A stretch of DNA of 64,000 nt from JABSQH01 sp965230015 (GTDB lineage: Bacteria; Actinomycetota; Acidimicrobiia; Acidimicrobiales; Ilumatobacteraceae): assembly GCA_965230015.1 (NCBI GenBank), contig CBDDKF010000002.1:310001-374000 (forward strand). The letters run 5' to 3'. The translations under genes were made by a program, and so were the position numbers. Positions 24,759-33,588 of this stretch are shown piece by piece (the first letter of the stretch is position 1; each line of letters begins with the position of its first letter). The notes under the pieces were generated by a model that ran no database searches, was not told the DNA's origin, and saw nothing but the letters and a program-made list of their open reading frames with translations.

Positions 24759-25364
24759 TCATGCGAACAACGCCCGCAACGCAGCGCCGATCGACGCTCT
24801 GGTCTCTTCCGCCGTCAGCTGCCGATGCCGGCGCAGGAAGTCGACGGACTCCAATTGCGTCAGGAGATCACCGGCCGCCGCAACCGCATCGCGGTCGCGG
24901 CCCTTCATCGCCGACAGTTCGCGATCGAATTGCTGCTCGAACTGCACGCGCATGTCGTTGCGACGCGCCGCCAACTCCTGGCGGACCCGTGCGTGCCGCG
25001 CCGCATTGGCCAAGGTGGCCCGCAACACCGCACCGCGCGCTTCGTACAGACGCAACCGCATCGCCACGAACTCGTCGATGCGCGAGTCGAGTGAACCCGT
25101 GCCGAAGCCATGCACCCGCGACGCTTCGCGCGACTGCTGCGCACCTCGCCTGATCGCCGCTTCGAGGAGCTCGCCGGGATCGGCGAAGTAGCGATAGAGC
25201 GAACGCAGCGACAACCCGGCGCGGTTGGCGACCTGTTCGATCGTCGGAAACATCGCATCTTCGGCGAACAGCTCCAACACGACGTCGAGTACCGCGTCGA
25301 TGTTGCGCTGTCGCCGCGCGACGCGGCCGTCGGTGGCGGTGTCAGCGTCGTCCACGTCGGTCAT
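24759..25364 (-). CDS. TetR family transcriptional regulator
   Basis: A 201-residue TetR protein. The helix-turn-helix is in residues 30-60 (FPTIEQVANRAGLSLRSLYRYFADPGELLEAAI); the C-terminal ligand domain is divergent, with ARHARVRQELAARRNDM. The ATG at 25364 is preferred to a TTG nine bases further upstream. It is divergent from the GST gene at 25505 and lies next to the DUF1330-like/GST operon on its own strand, so it probably regulates one or both. The closest look-alike in the window is the TetR at 61115. Confidence 0.85.
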   Translation of the reverse strand: MTDVDDADTATDGRVARRQRNIDAVLDVVLELFAEDAMFPTIEQVANRAGLSLRSLYRYFADPGELLEAAIRRGAQQSREASRVHGFGTGSLDSRIDEFVAMRLRLYEARGAVLRATLANAARHARVRQELAARRNDMRVQFEQQFDRELSAMKGRDRDAVAAAGDLLTQLESVDFLRRHRQLTAEETRASIGAALRALFA

Positions 25365-25504
25365 CGGAATCAACGGTAGCGATCACGATCGCGCCAGAGC
25401 GCCGCGCCACTCGGCCATTGCGTTGAGCGTATCTTGTGCGCACCACACTGGCATATCTCTCGTACGGTCGCTACTGTCGCATTCATGCTTGGGGAGCAGA
25501 CCGC

Positions 25505-26536
25505 ATGACCACCGACCGCCCGCTGGTGCTCGCTGGTGCCTACGGGTCGCCGTACACGTTGAAGATGCGCGCTGTGCTGCGCTATCGCCACATCGCGTTC
25601 CGATGGGTGTTGCGCGGCTCGCGGTGGGATGACCTCCCCGCACCGCCGGTGGCGATCATCCCCGTGATCGTGTACCCGGACGCCGACGGCGCGTACACCG
25701 AGGCAACGGTCGACTCGTCGCCGCAGATCACGCGGCTCGAAACCGAGTTCGCCGATCGCAGCATCGTCCCGACCGATCCCGCTGTCGCCTTCCTCGACGC
25801 ACTGATCGAGGACTACGGCGACGAGTGGGTGACCAAGATGATGTACCACTACCGCTGGGCCTACGCCGCCGACATCGACAAGGCCGCCCGGCTCCTTCCG
25901 CTCGCCCAGAACCTGCAGATGACGAGCGACCAGGCGCAGCAGACGTACGAGTTCATCTCGACCCGCCAGATCGGTCGCCGTGCGCTGGTCGGCTCAACCG
26001 ACGAGAACGCACCGCTGATCGAGGGCTCGTACGAGCGGTTGCTCGACCTGCTCACCGAACTGCTGAGCGGGCATGAGTTCCTGCTCGGCGACCGGCCGGG
26101 CCGCGGCGACTTCGGCATCTTCGGTCAACTCAGCCAACTCGTGAAGTGGGACCCGACACCCATGGCGGTCGCCGCGACCCGTGCCCCCAAAGTGATCAAC
26201 TGGGTCGACCGCGTCGACGATCTGTCGTGGTGGTCGGTCAACGCCGACCGCGGTTGGGCGGCACTCGACGAGCTACCGAGCGCAACCACTGGGCTGCTGC
26301 GCGAGATCGGCGCAACGTATGCCCCGTTCATGGTGGCCAATGCAGCTGCACTCGCCGAGGGCGCGTCCGAGGTGGTCTGCGACATCGAGGGTGGCACGTA
26401 CCGGCAAGCCCCGTTCAAGTACCAGGGCAAGTGCCTCGAATGGCTCCGGGCCGACTACGCCGCGCTGTCGCCCGACGATCGGTCGCGGGTCGACGGCGTG
26501 CTCGCGGGAACGGGCTGCGGGGTGCTGTTCGAGTGA
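25505..26536 (+). CDS. Glutathione S-transferase family protein (long form)
   Basis: A 343-residue GST-like protein. The N-terminal thioredoxin-like domain has VLAGAYGSPYTLKMRAVLRYR and IIPVIVYPDADGAY, and the helical domain has EFLLGDRPGRGDFGIFGQLSQL. A C-terminal extension ends with YQGKCLEWLRADYAAL and TGCGVLFE, similar to the long paralogue at 22611. The ATG at 25505 fits the domain start. Its TGA overlaps the GTG of the next GST (GTGA), so the two are translationally coupled. Confidence 0.8.
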   Translation: MTTDRPLVLAGAYGSPYTLKMRAVLRYRHIAFRWVLRGSRWDDLPAPPVAIIPVIVYPDADGAYTEATVDSSPQITRLETEFADRSIVPTDPAVAFLDALIEDYGDEWVTKMMYHYRWAYAADIDKAARLLPLAQNLQMTSDQAQQTYEFISTRQIGRRALVGSTDENAPLIEGSYERLLDLLTELLSGHEFLLGDRPGRGDFGIFGQLSQLVKWDPTPMAVAATRAPKVINWVDRVDDLSWWSVNADRGWAALDELPSATTGLLREIGATYAPFMVANAAALAEGASEVVCDIEGGTYRQAPFKYQGKCLEWLRADYAALSPDDRSRVDGVLAGTGCGVLFE

Positions 26537-27210
26537 GCCCGGACGTCGCTCTGTACGGCCACTGGATCTGCCCGTACGCCACCCGGGTGCAATTCGCGTT
26601 GGAGCAGCGGGCGATCCCCTACGATCTCGTCGATCTGCCACCGTCAGGGGTCCGGCCATCCGACTTCGAGCTACCGGCCGAGTTCATCGAGCACAGCCCG
26701 CAGCGCGAGATCCCGATGGTGCGTATCGACGAGCGCTACCTGGCCGACTCGATCCCGATCCTCGAGTGGCTCGAGGAGGAGATCACCACCGCGCCGCTCC
26801 TCCCCGCCGACCCTGCTGCGCAACAGCTGGTGCGCGAGCGGATCGCGTGGATCGACCGCCACGCTTTCCGGCCCATGATCGGGATCTACTACGGCACCGA
26901 GCCTGAGCGCATCGACCGCGCCGCCACCGCGCTGACCGAGGCGCTCGCCCAGATGGGGAGCTGGGCGGCGAAGTCGGGGTGGCTTGCCGGGTCCGACGTG
27001 TCGCTCGCCGATGCGGTGGCCATGCCGATCAACGTGCGGATGACCGGGCTGCAACAGCTCGGGCTGACACAGGACGTCCCACCGGCGTGGGCCGCCTACG
27101 CCGAGCGGTGCCGCGCGTTGCCGGGCTGGCCCGCCGTCGAGTGGTCGCAGGATCAGACCGACGAGTTCGTCGGTCGATTCACGGCGTACCGCCGCAAGCA
27201 GCACCGTTAG
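26533..27210 (+). CDS. Glutathione S-transferase
   Basis: A 225-residue classical two-domain GST. The N-terminus LYGHWICPYATRVQFALEQR carries a CPYA active-site-like motif, REIPMVRIDERYLADSIPIL is the GSH-binding cis-Pro and ES-type region (here DS), and GWLAGSDVSLADAVAMPINVR is the C-terminal capping box. It starts at a GTG overlapping the upstream stop codon. It is followed 10 bp later by the glutathione synthetase gene, giving a GST-GST-gshB operon. An omega/zeta-like activity is possible; the substrate is unknown. Confidence 0.85.
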   Translation: MSPDVALYGHWICPYATRVQFALEQRAIPYDLVDLPPSGVRPSDFELPAEFIEHSPQREIPMVRIDERYLADSIPILEWLEEEITTAPLLPADPAAQQLVRERIAWIDRHAFRPMIGIYYGTEPERIDRAATALTEALAQMGSWAAKSGWLAGSDVSLADAVAMPINVRMTGLQQLGLTQDVPPAWAAYAERCRALPGWPAVEWSQDQTDEFVGRFTAYRRKQHR

Positions 27211-27220
27211 GAGCGCAACG

Positions 27221-28153
27221 ATGGACATCGTCGTGGTGATGGACGGGCCCGAGACGGTGGTCGCCGACAGCGACACGTCGTTGGCGCTGATCCTCGGCGC
27301 ACAGGCGCGTGGACACCGGGTGTGGCATTGCGGCGCGGGCGACGTCGAATTCGACGGCCGTGTCTGGGCCGCCGCTCGCCCGGCGGTGGCCGACGAGCAG
27401 GCGACTCCTCCGTTGCAGCTCGGCGAACGCGAGCGCATCGACCTCGGCTCGGTTAATGCGGTGCTGATTCGCACCGATCCGCCGTTCGACGACGCCTACC
27501 TCCATCTCACGCTGCTGCTCGACCTGCTCGCTGGAAGCACCCTCGTGGTCAACTCGCCTCGGGGGCTGCGCGACGCCAACGAAAAGCTGTACGCCTGTCG
27601 CTTTCCCGATCTCACACCGCCCACGATCGTGTCGGCCGATGCCGAACGATTGCTGGACTTTGCACGAGCACACGGCGCCGCGGTGCTGAAGCCGATCGGT
27701 GGCCACGGTGGCCGCGGGGTGATGGCGGTGCGGCCCGACGACGACAACGCGCCGTCGATCATCGACACGCTCACCACGCGCGGACGCGTGCCGGTCGTGG
27801 CACAGCGGTTTCTCGAGAACGTCACCGCCGGCGACAAGCGAATTCTGCTCCTCGACGGCGACCCGCTCGGCGCGATCCTGCGGATCCCCACCCGTGCCGA
27901 CTTCCGGGCCAACATCTGTGTCGGCGGCACGACGATGGCGACCGAGCTCGACGACGACGATCGGCGCATCATCGAGCGCCTTGCACCGTCGCTGCGCGCC
28001 GATGGACTCTTCTTCGTCGGGCTCGACGTGGTCGATGGGCATCTCACCGAGGTCAACGTGACGAGCCCGACCGGGATTCGGCAGATGGCCGCCCTCGGCG
28101 GCGGCGAGCCACACGTCGATGTGATCCGCTGGCTCGAACGCCACGCCACCTGA
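27221..28153 (+). CDS. gshB: Glutathione synthetase
   Basis: A 310-residue ATP-grasp ligase joining gamma-glutamylcysteine and glycine. The length and blocks match proteobacterial GshB: VVMDGPETVVADSDTSLAL, NSPRGLRDANEKLYACRF, the glycine-rich ATP loop LKPIGGHGGRGVMAV, QRFLENVTAGDKRILLLDG and the signature EVNVTSPTGIRQM. Its place as the last gene of a GST-GST operon supports real glutathione metabolism. No gamma-glutamylcysteine ligase is in the window. Glutathione is uncommon in Actinobacteria, which mostly use mycothiol. Confidence 0.92.
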   Translation: MDIVVVMDGPETVVADSDTSLALILGAQARGHRVWHCGAGDVEFDGRVWAAARPAVADEQATPPLQLGERERIDLGSVNAVLIRTDPPFDDAYLHLTLLLDLLAGSTLVVNSPRGLRDANEKLYACRFPDLTPPTIVSADAERLLDFARAHGAAVLKPIGGHGGRGVMAVRPDDDNAPSIIDTLTTRGRVPVVAQRFLENVTAGDKRILLLDGDPLGAILRIPTRADFRANICVGGTTMATELDDDDRRIIERLAPSLRADGLFFVGLDVVDGHLTEVNVTSPTGIRQMAALGGGEPHVDVIRWLERHAT

Positions 28154-28167
28154 CCACCGTCCGCTGT

Positions 28168-28220
28168 CGTTTGTTGGCAACTCTGCGGCGCACTGGTGCG
28201 CGCAAAGTTGCCAACAAACG
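28168..28220. repeat. Long inverted repeat, GTTTGT type (copy 2)
   Basis: CGTTTGTTGGCAACT (28168-28182) pairs perfectly with AGTTGCCAACAAACG (28206-28220); an inner GCGCAC/GTGCGC stem nests inside. It lies between the convergent gshB and amidohydrolase genes and could act as a two-way terminator. Confidence 0.8.
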
Positions 28221-28273
28221 GATGACGGTCGGGCTCGCGGCCGTCAGCGTGTGAGCGTGGAGCCGCTCCCCCG

Positions 28274-29449
28274 CTACACGCGAGCAGCTGGCCACAGACG
28301 CAGGAAGTTCTCGCTGAAGAACCGCGTCTGCGCCTTCTCGTCGAGCCGTTCGACCGCGCGCTCGAACTTGCCGATCGGGTCGCGCCCGCCCTCGATGTGC
28401 GGATAGTCGCTGGAGAACAGATACAGCTCGTCGTTGGAGTCGTCGACGAGTCGAGCGACGTCTTCGCTGGGCAACGGGGTGAACGCCATCTGCGCGGTGA
28501 TCTGCTCGGACGGAGGTCGATCGAACTTCACGGATGCGTCCACGCGGGAGTAGATGCCGGTGATCATGTCGAGGCGACGCAACATCTCGGGTACCCATCC
28601 GGCGCCGAGCTCTACTGCAGCACCACGCAGATTCGGATGACGTTCGAACACGCCATCGGCAACCAGCATGCTGACGAACGCTTCGGGCGGATGATGCAGC
28701 AGCAGCGCGTCTTTGGTGCGCACGTTCTCGCCACCGCCGAAGAAGTCCTTCGTGGCGCCGCGCCCGTTGTTGCTCCACGCCTTGGCCTGATGCAACGGCG
28801 AGCCACCGACGTGAATCACGAACGGCACGCCAGCCTCGGCGAGGCGCGCCCAGAACGGCTCGAGGTCGACGTGGCCCGGCGAATGCCCGATCGGCGCCCG
28901 ATGCGGCACCCAGATCGCCTGCAGACCGAGTTCGAGCGCCGCATCGAGCTCGATCATGGCTGCATCCGGGTCGTCGAGCGCGCACACGCCCACGCCGATC
29001 AATCGATCGTCGTCGGCGCAGAAGTCGGCCATGTGACGGTTGTGGGCGCGCGCCCCGCCGTAGCGGATCCGCGACGGCACCGACGAGCTCGGATGGAACG
29101 CCGTGACCACGCTGTGGGTGGCGAACACCAGCTGCTTCTTGAACCCGAGCATGTCGAGGGCGACCGTGCGATCGGCCTTGTCGAACGCGCCGAGTGCCTG
29201 GATCTCCTTCGACTTGGCGATGAGCTGGTCGCCGAGCGAGATTTGGGCGGCACGGTGCTCGTCGCTGTGGCGATTGCCCTGCGCCACGATCTCGGCCACC
29301 TCGTCGTCGGTGACGATCGATGCGGTGTAGTCCACCTCGGGCAGCTCGTCGCGCAGGTCGGGGTCGGCGTAGCGCTTCAAGAAGTCCGGCAACTCCATGA
29401 TGTGGCTGTCGGCGTCGTAGTACGAGCGGGTGGCGGGTGCGTACGTCAT
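28274..29449 (-). CDS. Amidohydrolase family protein (amidohydrolase 2)
   Basis: A 391-residue metal-dependent hydrolase/decarboxylase of the ACMSD-like amidohydrolase_2 family. Visible motifs are DADSHIMELPDF near the N-terminus (D-x-D-x-H metal-site equivalent), VPFVIHVGG in the middle, GAAVELGAGWVPEML, and LYLFSSDYPHIEGGRDP near the end, with the conserved acid and His. The ATG at 29449 has AAGGAG 7 nt upstream. Family members decarboxylate or hydrolyse aromatic ring products, and the adjacent CoA transferase suggests a catabolic unit. Confidence 0.85.
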   Translation of the reverse strand: MTYAPATRSYYDADSHIMELPDFLKRYADPDLRDELPEVDYTASIVTDDEVAEIVAQGNRHSDEHRAAQISLGDQLIAKSKEIQALGAFDKADRTVALDMLGFKKQLVFATHSVVTAFHPSSSVPSRIRYGGARAHNRHMADFCADDDRLIGVGVCALDDPDAAMIELDAALELGLQAIWVPHRAPIGHSPGHVDLEPFWARLAEAGVPFVIHVGGSPLHQAKAWSNNGRGATKDFFGGGENVRTKDALLLHHPPEAFVSMLVADGVFERHPNLRGAAVELGAGWVPEMLRRLDMITGIYSRVDASVKFDRPPSEQITAQMAFTPLPSEDVARLVDDSNDELYLFSSDYPHIEGGRDPIGKFERAVERLDEKAQTRFFSENFLRLWPAARV

Positions 29450-29490
29450 GTGGCGCTCCTTGGGCGGTGGTCTTGGCTGGCGGGTTCAGC

Positions 29491-30798
29491 TCACGAACGA
29501 TCGGGACGGTGCGGGCCGGCGATACCTCGCTCGATGAGATCGGCGCAACGATCATCGTCGAACCCCAACTCGTCGAGAATCGCGGCAGTGTGTTCGCCGC
29601 GGCGCGGGGAGTGCCCTGCGGTACGCACCGGGCTGCGCTCCATCTGCAGCGGCGCCGTGGGCGTGCGGTAGCGCCCGAGGTCGCGATGATCGAGTTCGGC
29701 GACGTAGCCGTTGGCCAGGGCTTGGGGGTCGTCGTAGATCTCGTGCGGGAAGTTGACCCGCGCACTCGGCACACCGTGGGCCGAGAAGGTCTCGCGCCAC
29801 TGCTCGGTGGTCCGCTCGCCGAGCAGCGCTTCGGCTTCCGCCACAAAAAGGTCGAGTGCCGCACGCTCGGCGTCGCTCCCCCGTTCGAACATGCCCGTGC
29901 GCCGGGGATCGACCAGGCCGGTGGCCTGTCGGAAACGCTCGTTGAGGCGCGGCGACAAACAACCGACCGAGATGAATCCATCGGCAGTTCGATAGTGACG
30001 GAAGTAGACGTTGCCGGCGGGGCGCGCATCGAACTGCTCGCCGTAGGCCGCTTGCTGTGCGGCGAAGTCGCCCCCGTCTGCACGGATCTGGTCGATGGCG
30101 GCGGCAACTGCGGCGAAACGTTCGCCGTCGAGATCGTCGTAGTGGAACGCGTAGTGCGCGATCAGGGCGAGCGTCGTGTGCAGCAGCGACGTGCGCACCC
30201 ACTGCCCCTCGCCCGTGAGATCACGGTGGCGGAGCGCGGCCACCACGCCGAGCGTCGACACGATGCCGGTCACCACATCGGCGAGCGCTGGTCGCACGTA
30301 CTGGGGATGATCGCCCTCTTGCATGGCGAGCACGGTGGTCATCCCCCCGAGCCCCATCGCCACGACGTCGTAGCCGCCGTCGTCGGCATAGGGTCCTTCC
30401 ACGCCGTACGGGGTGTTCTGCAAGTAGATGAGGTCGCTGCGCAGCGTGCGCAACCGCTCGAAGTCGAGGCCGTAACGCGGGGCGTCGGGAGCCTTCATCG
30501 ACACCAGCACGACGTCGGCGGAGGCGACGAGTGGGTCGACGACGAGCGCCGCCTCGGGGTGGGCCAGATCGATGCAGATACTGCGCTTGCCGCGATTGGC
30601 GATGGCGAAGTCGCGCCCCTCGCCCGCCACGTGTGTGCGGCTCAGCAAACGGTACGAGTCGCCTCGGGGCGGCTCGACCTTGATGACATCGGCGCCCATG
30701 TCAGACAGCAATGCGCCGCACGACGGCGTGGCCAAGGCTTGGGCGAACTCCACCACGCGGATCCCCGCGAGCGGCCCCGGCGCATCGGTCGACGTCAT
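29491..30798 (-). CDS. CoA transferase, family III (CaiB/BaiF)
   Basis: A 435-residue class-III CoA transferase. PLAGIRVVEFAQALATPSCGALLSDMGADVIKVEPP is the family opening, followed by IANRGKRSICIDLAHPE, GPYADDGGYDVVAMGLGGM and GEGQWVRTSLLHTTLAL. The ATG at 30798 is chosen because the domain starts 10 residues later and GGAGG lies just upstream. These enzymes move CoA between carboxylic acids in catabolic pathways. It lies 41 bp upstream of the amidohydrolase on the same strand, so they probably form an operon. The actual acid is unknown. Confidence 0.88.
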   Translation of the reverse strand: MTSTDAPGPLAGIRVVEFAQALATPSCGALLSDMGADVIKVEPPRGDSYRLLSRTHVAGEGRDFAIANRGKRSICIDLAHPEAALVVDPLVASADVVLVSMKAPDAPRYGLDFERLRTLRSDLIYLQNTPYGVEGPYADDGGYDVVAMGLGGMTTVLAMQEGDHPQYVRPALADVVTGIVSTLGVVAALRHRDLTGEGQWVRTSLLHTTLALIAHYAFHYDDLDGERFAAVAAAIDQIRADGGDFAAQQAAYGEQFDARPAGNVYFRHYRTADGFISVGCLSPRLNERFRQATGLVDPRRTGMFERGSDAERAALDLFVAEAEALLGERTTEQWRETFSAHGVPSARVNFPHEIYDDPQALANGYVAELDHRDLGRYRTPTAPLQMERSPVRTAGHSPRRGEHTAAILDELGFDDDRCADLIERGIAGPHRPDRS

Positions 30799-30906
30799 CA
30801 CCTCCAGCTTGGCGCACCACCGCAACCCGACTCGCAGCGGCGGCACCAGCGGTCGGCACGGCGCGCGGCGTGCTCGATCGCCCGGCGTGGCGTACTGTTG
30901 GGGCAG

Positions 30907-30944
30907 CGCCGTCAACAACACCTCGCCCCACGAGGTCGACGGCG
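30907..30944. terminator. Probable terminator hairpin after azlD
   Basis: Two nested stems, CGCCGTC...GACGGCG outside and CCTCG-N5-CGAGG inside, in the 234-bp gap downstream of the azlCD stop and upstream of the CoA transferase. It lacks a U-tract, so Rho-independent activity is uncertain. Nothing else is recognised in this gap. Confidence 0.5.
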
Positions 30945-31032
30945 TGAGGGGTGGGGCCAGCCGCACCCAAACCCGTCCGTTGGCCCCGCCCCGCACCATG
31001 CGCGCGGTGTTCGGTCGACGCTGCGTTCTGCC

Positions 31033-31347
31033 TCAGGTGGCGATCGCGTCGAGCGCCCACACGCTGCCGATGCCGATCACCATGGTCAGCCCCGCCGAGC
31101 GCCACCGGTACGCCGCCAGCCCGGCCAGACCGGCACCGATCCACCACGTCCAGCGGAACACCAACGCGCCATCGTCGAGGACCAACCGGTCGGCCACGAT
31201 CGCGGCGAGCACGGCCGGCGCGATCAATCGCATCGTGTCCACCGCCGATGGCGATGGCTCACCGAACCGACCGATCGCGACGATCGCCGACACGCGGATC
31301 AAGTAGGTGCCGACGCCGACCAGCACGATCTGCAGTCCGACGCTCAC
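31033..31347 (-). CDS. azlD: AzlD family branched-chain amino acid transport subunit
   Basis: A 104-residue membrane protein with about three to four helices (QIVLVGVGTYLIRVSAIV, IAPAVLAAIVADRLVL, WWIGAGLAGLAAYRW). The start is a GTG at 31347 that overlaps the azlC stop (GTGA). AzlD is the small partner of AzlC in an exporter of branched-chain amino acids or analogues; length and gene order match the family. The TYLIR motif is typical. Confidence 0.85.
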   Translation of the reverse strand: MSVGLQIVLVGVGTYLIRVSAIVAIGRFGEPSPSAVDTMRLIAPAVLAAIVADRLVLDDGALVFRWTWWIGAGLAGLAAYRWRSAGLTMVIGIGSVWALDAIAT

Positions 31348-32051
31348 GACGACGAACGCCCACGAGTCGATCGAGCGATGGCGATGCCGAGCACCGCACC
31401 GATCACGATGCCGAGGCCGCTCGGCAGGCGAGCACCCACGATGGCGACGACGCCAGCCACGCCTGCGGCGACCACCGCTTCTCGGCCGACCACGGTGGGC
31501 ACCAGCAGCGCCACGAACATCACCGGCACGATGACGTCGATGTCGAGCTGTTGCGGCAGCGCTCCGTCGAGGACGTAGCCGACGACCGATCCCACCCACC
31601 ATCCGCAGGCGATGAGCATCCCCGCAGCAAAGAACCACCATCGACGGCGAATCGGGTCATGGTCGACCTGGAATTCGACGACTGCGAGCGACGCCGCCTG
31701 GTCGGTCACCAGGTAGGACAGTCCGAGGCGCCACGACATCGGGAAGCGGCGAAATGCAGGTGCCAACGCTGCGCTGTACAGCGCAAAGCGAGCGTTGATC
31801 AACAGCGCCGTGCCGATTACGACCGCCCAGGTGGCACCGTCGTCGATCAAGCTGAGCAGGGTCAGCTGAGCAGCACCGGCGAGCACGATCCACGAGGCGC
31901 CGAGAGCGAGCCATGCGTCGACCGAGCTGTCGGCCACGGCGACCCCGTACACCAGGCCGAAGGGGACGATCGCCGCCGCCAGCGGCACCGCCGATCGGGC
32001 GCCGTCGAGCAATGCGGGGCGCACCGCCTGGTCCAGTGTCATCGCTGACAT
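31344..32051 (-). CDS. azlC: AzlC family ABC-type/permease subunit for branched-chain amino acid export
   Basis: A 235-residue membrane protein with about seven helices. AIVPFGLVYGVAVADSSVD at the N-terminus and AGAAQLTLLSLI are AzlC hallmarks. The ATG at 32051 is used; a second ATG three codons later is also possible. It is encoded between the AraC-type regulator and azlD, all on the minus strand. The AzlCD complex exports branched-chain amino acids and toxic analogues such as azaleucine. Confidence 0.88.
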   Translation of the reverse strand: MSAMTLDQAVRPALLDGARSAVPLAAAIVPFGLVYGVAVADSSVDAWLALGASWIVLAGAAQLTLLSLIDDGATWAVVIGTALLINARFALYSAALAPAFRRFPMSWRLGLSYLVTDQAASLAVVEFQVDHDPIRRRWWFFAAGMLIACGWWVGSVVGYVLDGALPQQLDIDVIVPVMFVALLVPTVVGREAVVAAGVAGVVAIVGARLPSGLGIVIGAVLGIAIARSTRGRSSS

Positions 32052-32145
32052 CAAACGCACGCCGCCGATCCCGGTCTTGCACGATCCTGACCTCGATTCC
32101 GGTCTGGATGCTGGCCGAAGTGCAGACCGCGCGAGCTGGCGGGAG

Positions 32146-32946
32146 TCAGGTGTGTCGCACGAACCTGCCAGGTGTGACACCGATGAGGCGCCGGAACGTG
32201 CGGTGGAAATGCGATTGATCGTGAAACCCGCACGTCGCAGCGACGTCGGCAATGGCTTGGCCCGACACGAGCATCTTCTTCGATCGCTCGATTCGCACTG
32301 CCAGCAGGTACGCGTAGGGCGCCATGCCGAACGCTCGTCGGAACGAGCGGGACACGTGTGCCTCGGAGACACCCGTCGCGGCAGCCAGATCGGCGAGCCG
32401 CACGTCGGCGAACACGTGCGCATGGAGGTACTCACGGGCGGTCGCGGCGACGTGTGGGCAACCCGCTGGGGACTGCACCCGCACGCCGCGCCCGTGACGT
32501 GTGCAGAGATCGGTGAGAAACGCCGTGACCTCGTCGTCGAGCCCCAGACGGTTGCCGGTCGAGGCGTGGCGGTGCAGGCACTCGAAGCGGGCGAAGAGAT
32601 CGGGGTCGTCGATCACCGCTTCACCGAAACCGAATCGGTCGGCGAGTCGCGGCCCATCGAGCGCGGCCTCGACGACCTCGACCGAGGGGTAGATCATGCG
32701 ATACCGCCAGCCCACCTCGGTGGCCGGCCAGCCCCAGTGCACCACGTCGGGGTCGACGACACACAAGGTGTGCGACGGCATCAGCGTCTCACCGGACTTG
32801 CTGGCGAAACGCTGCGCACCGCGCTCGATGACGCCGATGGCAAAGGTCTCGTGCACGTGGCGCGGATAGCGGAAGTCGACGAAGTCCGCTTCGAGGAACT
32901 CGGTGTCGTCGATGAGCGGCTCGAACCAACTGCGCTTGTAGTTCAC
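32146..32946 (-). CDS. AraC family transcriptional regulator
   Basis: A 266-residue regulator with an N-terminal cupin-type AraC ligand domain (YPRHVHETFAIGVIERGAQRF) and a C-terminal pair of helix-turn-helix motifs (DLAAATGVSEAHVSRSFRRAFGMAPYAYL; IADVAATCGFHDQSHFHRTFRRLIGVTPG). The start is a GTG at 32946. It is upstream of azlC on the same strand with about 95 bp between them, the common arrangement for AraC-controlled azlCD, and the sensed ligand is probably an amino acid. Confidence 0.88.
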   Translation of the reverse strand: MNYKRSWFEPLIDDTEFLEADFVDFRYPRHVHETFAIGVIERGAQRFASKSGETLMPSHTLCVVDPDVVHWGWPATEVGWRYRMIYPSVEVVEAALDGPRLADRFGFGEAVIDDPDLFARFECLHRHASTGNRLGLDDEVTAFLTDLCTRHGRGVRVQSPAGCPHVAATAREYLHAHVFADVRLADLAAATGVSEAHVSRSFRRAFGMAPYAYLLAVRIERSKKMLVSGQAIADVAATCGFHDQSHFHRTFRRLIGVTPGRFVRHT

Positions 32947-32985
32947 GGTGGGCCGCAGCGTACGCGCGACGCACCGGGGGAACGA

Positions 32986-33282
32986 TTAGTGCTCGTCCCA
33001 GTGGTCGCCATGCTTCGCATGGCGGTGGCCGTCGTGCAGATAGTCGACGTGGTCTCCGTGAGGAATCGCCTCGTGGCCGCACCCCGGGCCGTGCTCGTGG
33101 TCGCCGTGGTCGGCGTGCGCGGCGTGCGTCCCCTCGCACTCGTCCCAGTGGCCGTCGTGCTCACGGTGAACGTGGCCGTCGTGGAAGTAGTCGACGTGAT
33201 CGCCGTGCACCACCGACGCGTGACCGCAGTCGGGGCCGTGCTGGTGATCGTGATCGGCGTGAATGGTGTGGGTCTGACTCAT
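32986..33282 (-). CDS. Histidine-rich small protein, probable metal-binding
   Basis: A 98-residue acidic protein with very high His and Asp content. It has two imperfect halves, each with HGPDCGHASVVHGDHVDY- and HGPGCGHEAIPHGDHVDY-like blocks followed by HDGH(V/R)H and H(W)DE. His and Cys positions suggest zinc, nickel or cobalt binding. There is no signal peptide or membrane helix. A strong CAGGAGG box precedes the ATG at 33282. The ATG overlaps the ArsR stop codon, so metal-sensing and metal-binding proteins are made together. A metal buffer or chaperone role is inference. Confidence 0.75.
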   Translation of the reverse strand: MSQTHTIHADHDHQHGPDCGHASVVHGDHVDYFHDGHVHREHDGHWDECEGTHAAHADHGDHEHGPGCGHEAIPHGDHVDYLHDGHRHAKHGDHWDEH

Positions 33283-33584
33283 GGGGTTGCCTCCTGGGCG
33301 TGAGTGATGGCATCGCGGACGATGTGGGATACGTGGTGGTCGGCGATCGAGTACCGGACCTCTTTGCCGTCGCGCCGACCGACGATCAAGTTCGCAGACC
33401 GCAGCACACGCAAGTGTTGCGACACGAGCGGCTGGTTCACGTCGAGCAGGTCGGTGAGCTCGTGCACGCACCGTTCGCCGTGCTCGTCGAGCGCCAGGAT
33501 CAGCTTGATCCGCACCGGACTGCCCAACACCTTGAGCAACTCGGCGCCGCGTGCGATCGGGTCGTGTTCGGGTTCCACCGGCAT
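33279..33584 (-). CDS. ArsR/SmtB family metalloregulator
   Basis: A 101-residue winged-helix repressor: LLKVLGSPVRIKLILALDE, CVHELTDLLDVNQPLVSQHLRVLRSANLIVGRRDGKEVRYSI, then a His-rich end HHVSHIVRDAITHA. The His cluster in the last helix resembles the zinc-sensing alpha-5 site of SmtB-like proteins. The ATG at 33584 is used (a TTG precedes it). It is translationally coupled to the His-rich protein. A palindrome 5 bp upstream of its start codon could be its own operator. Confidence 0.87.
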   Translation of the reverse strand: MPVEPEHDPIARGAELLKVLGSPVRIKLILALDEHGERCVHELTDLLDVNQPLVSQHLRVLRSANLIVGRRDGKEVRYSIADHHVSHIVRDAITHAQEATP

Positions 33585-33588
33585 CAAT

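Noticed and set aside
28053..30107. Long minus-strand frame over the amidohydrolase/CoA transferase
   Set aside because: High-GC shadow frame; the real genes have clear family motifs in the other frames.
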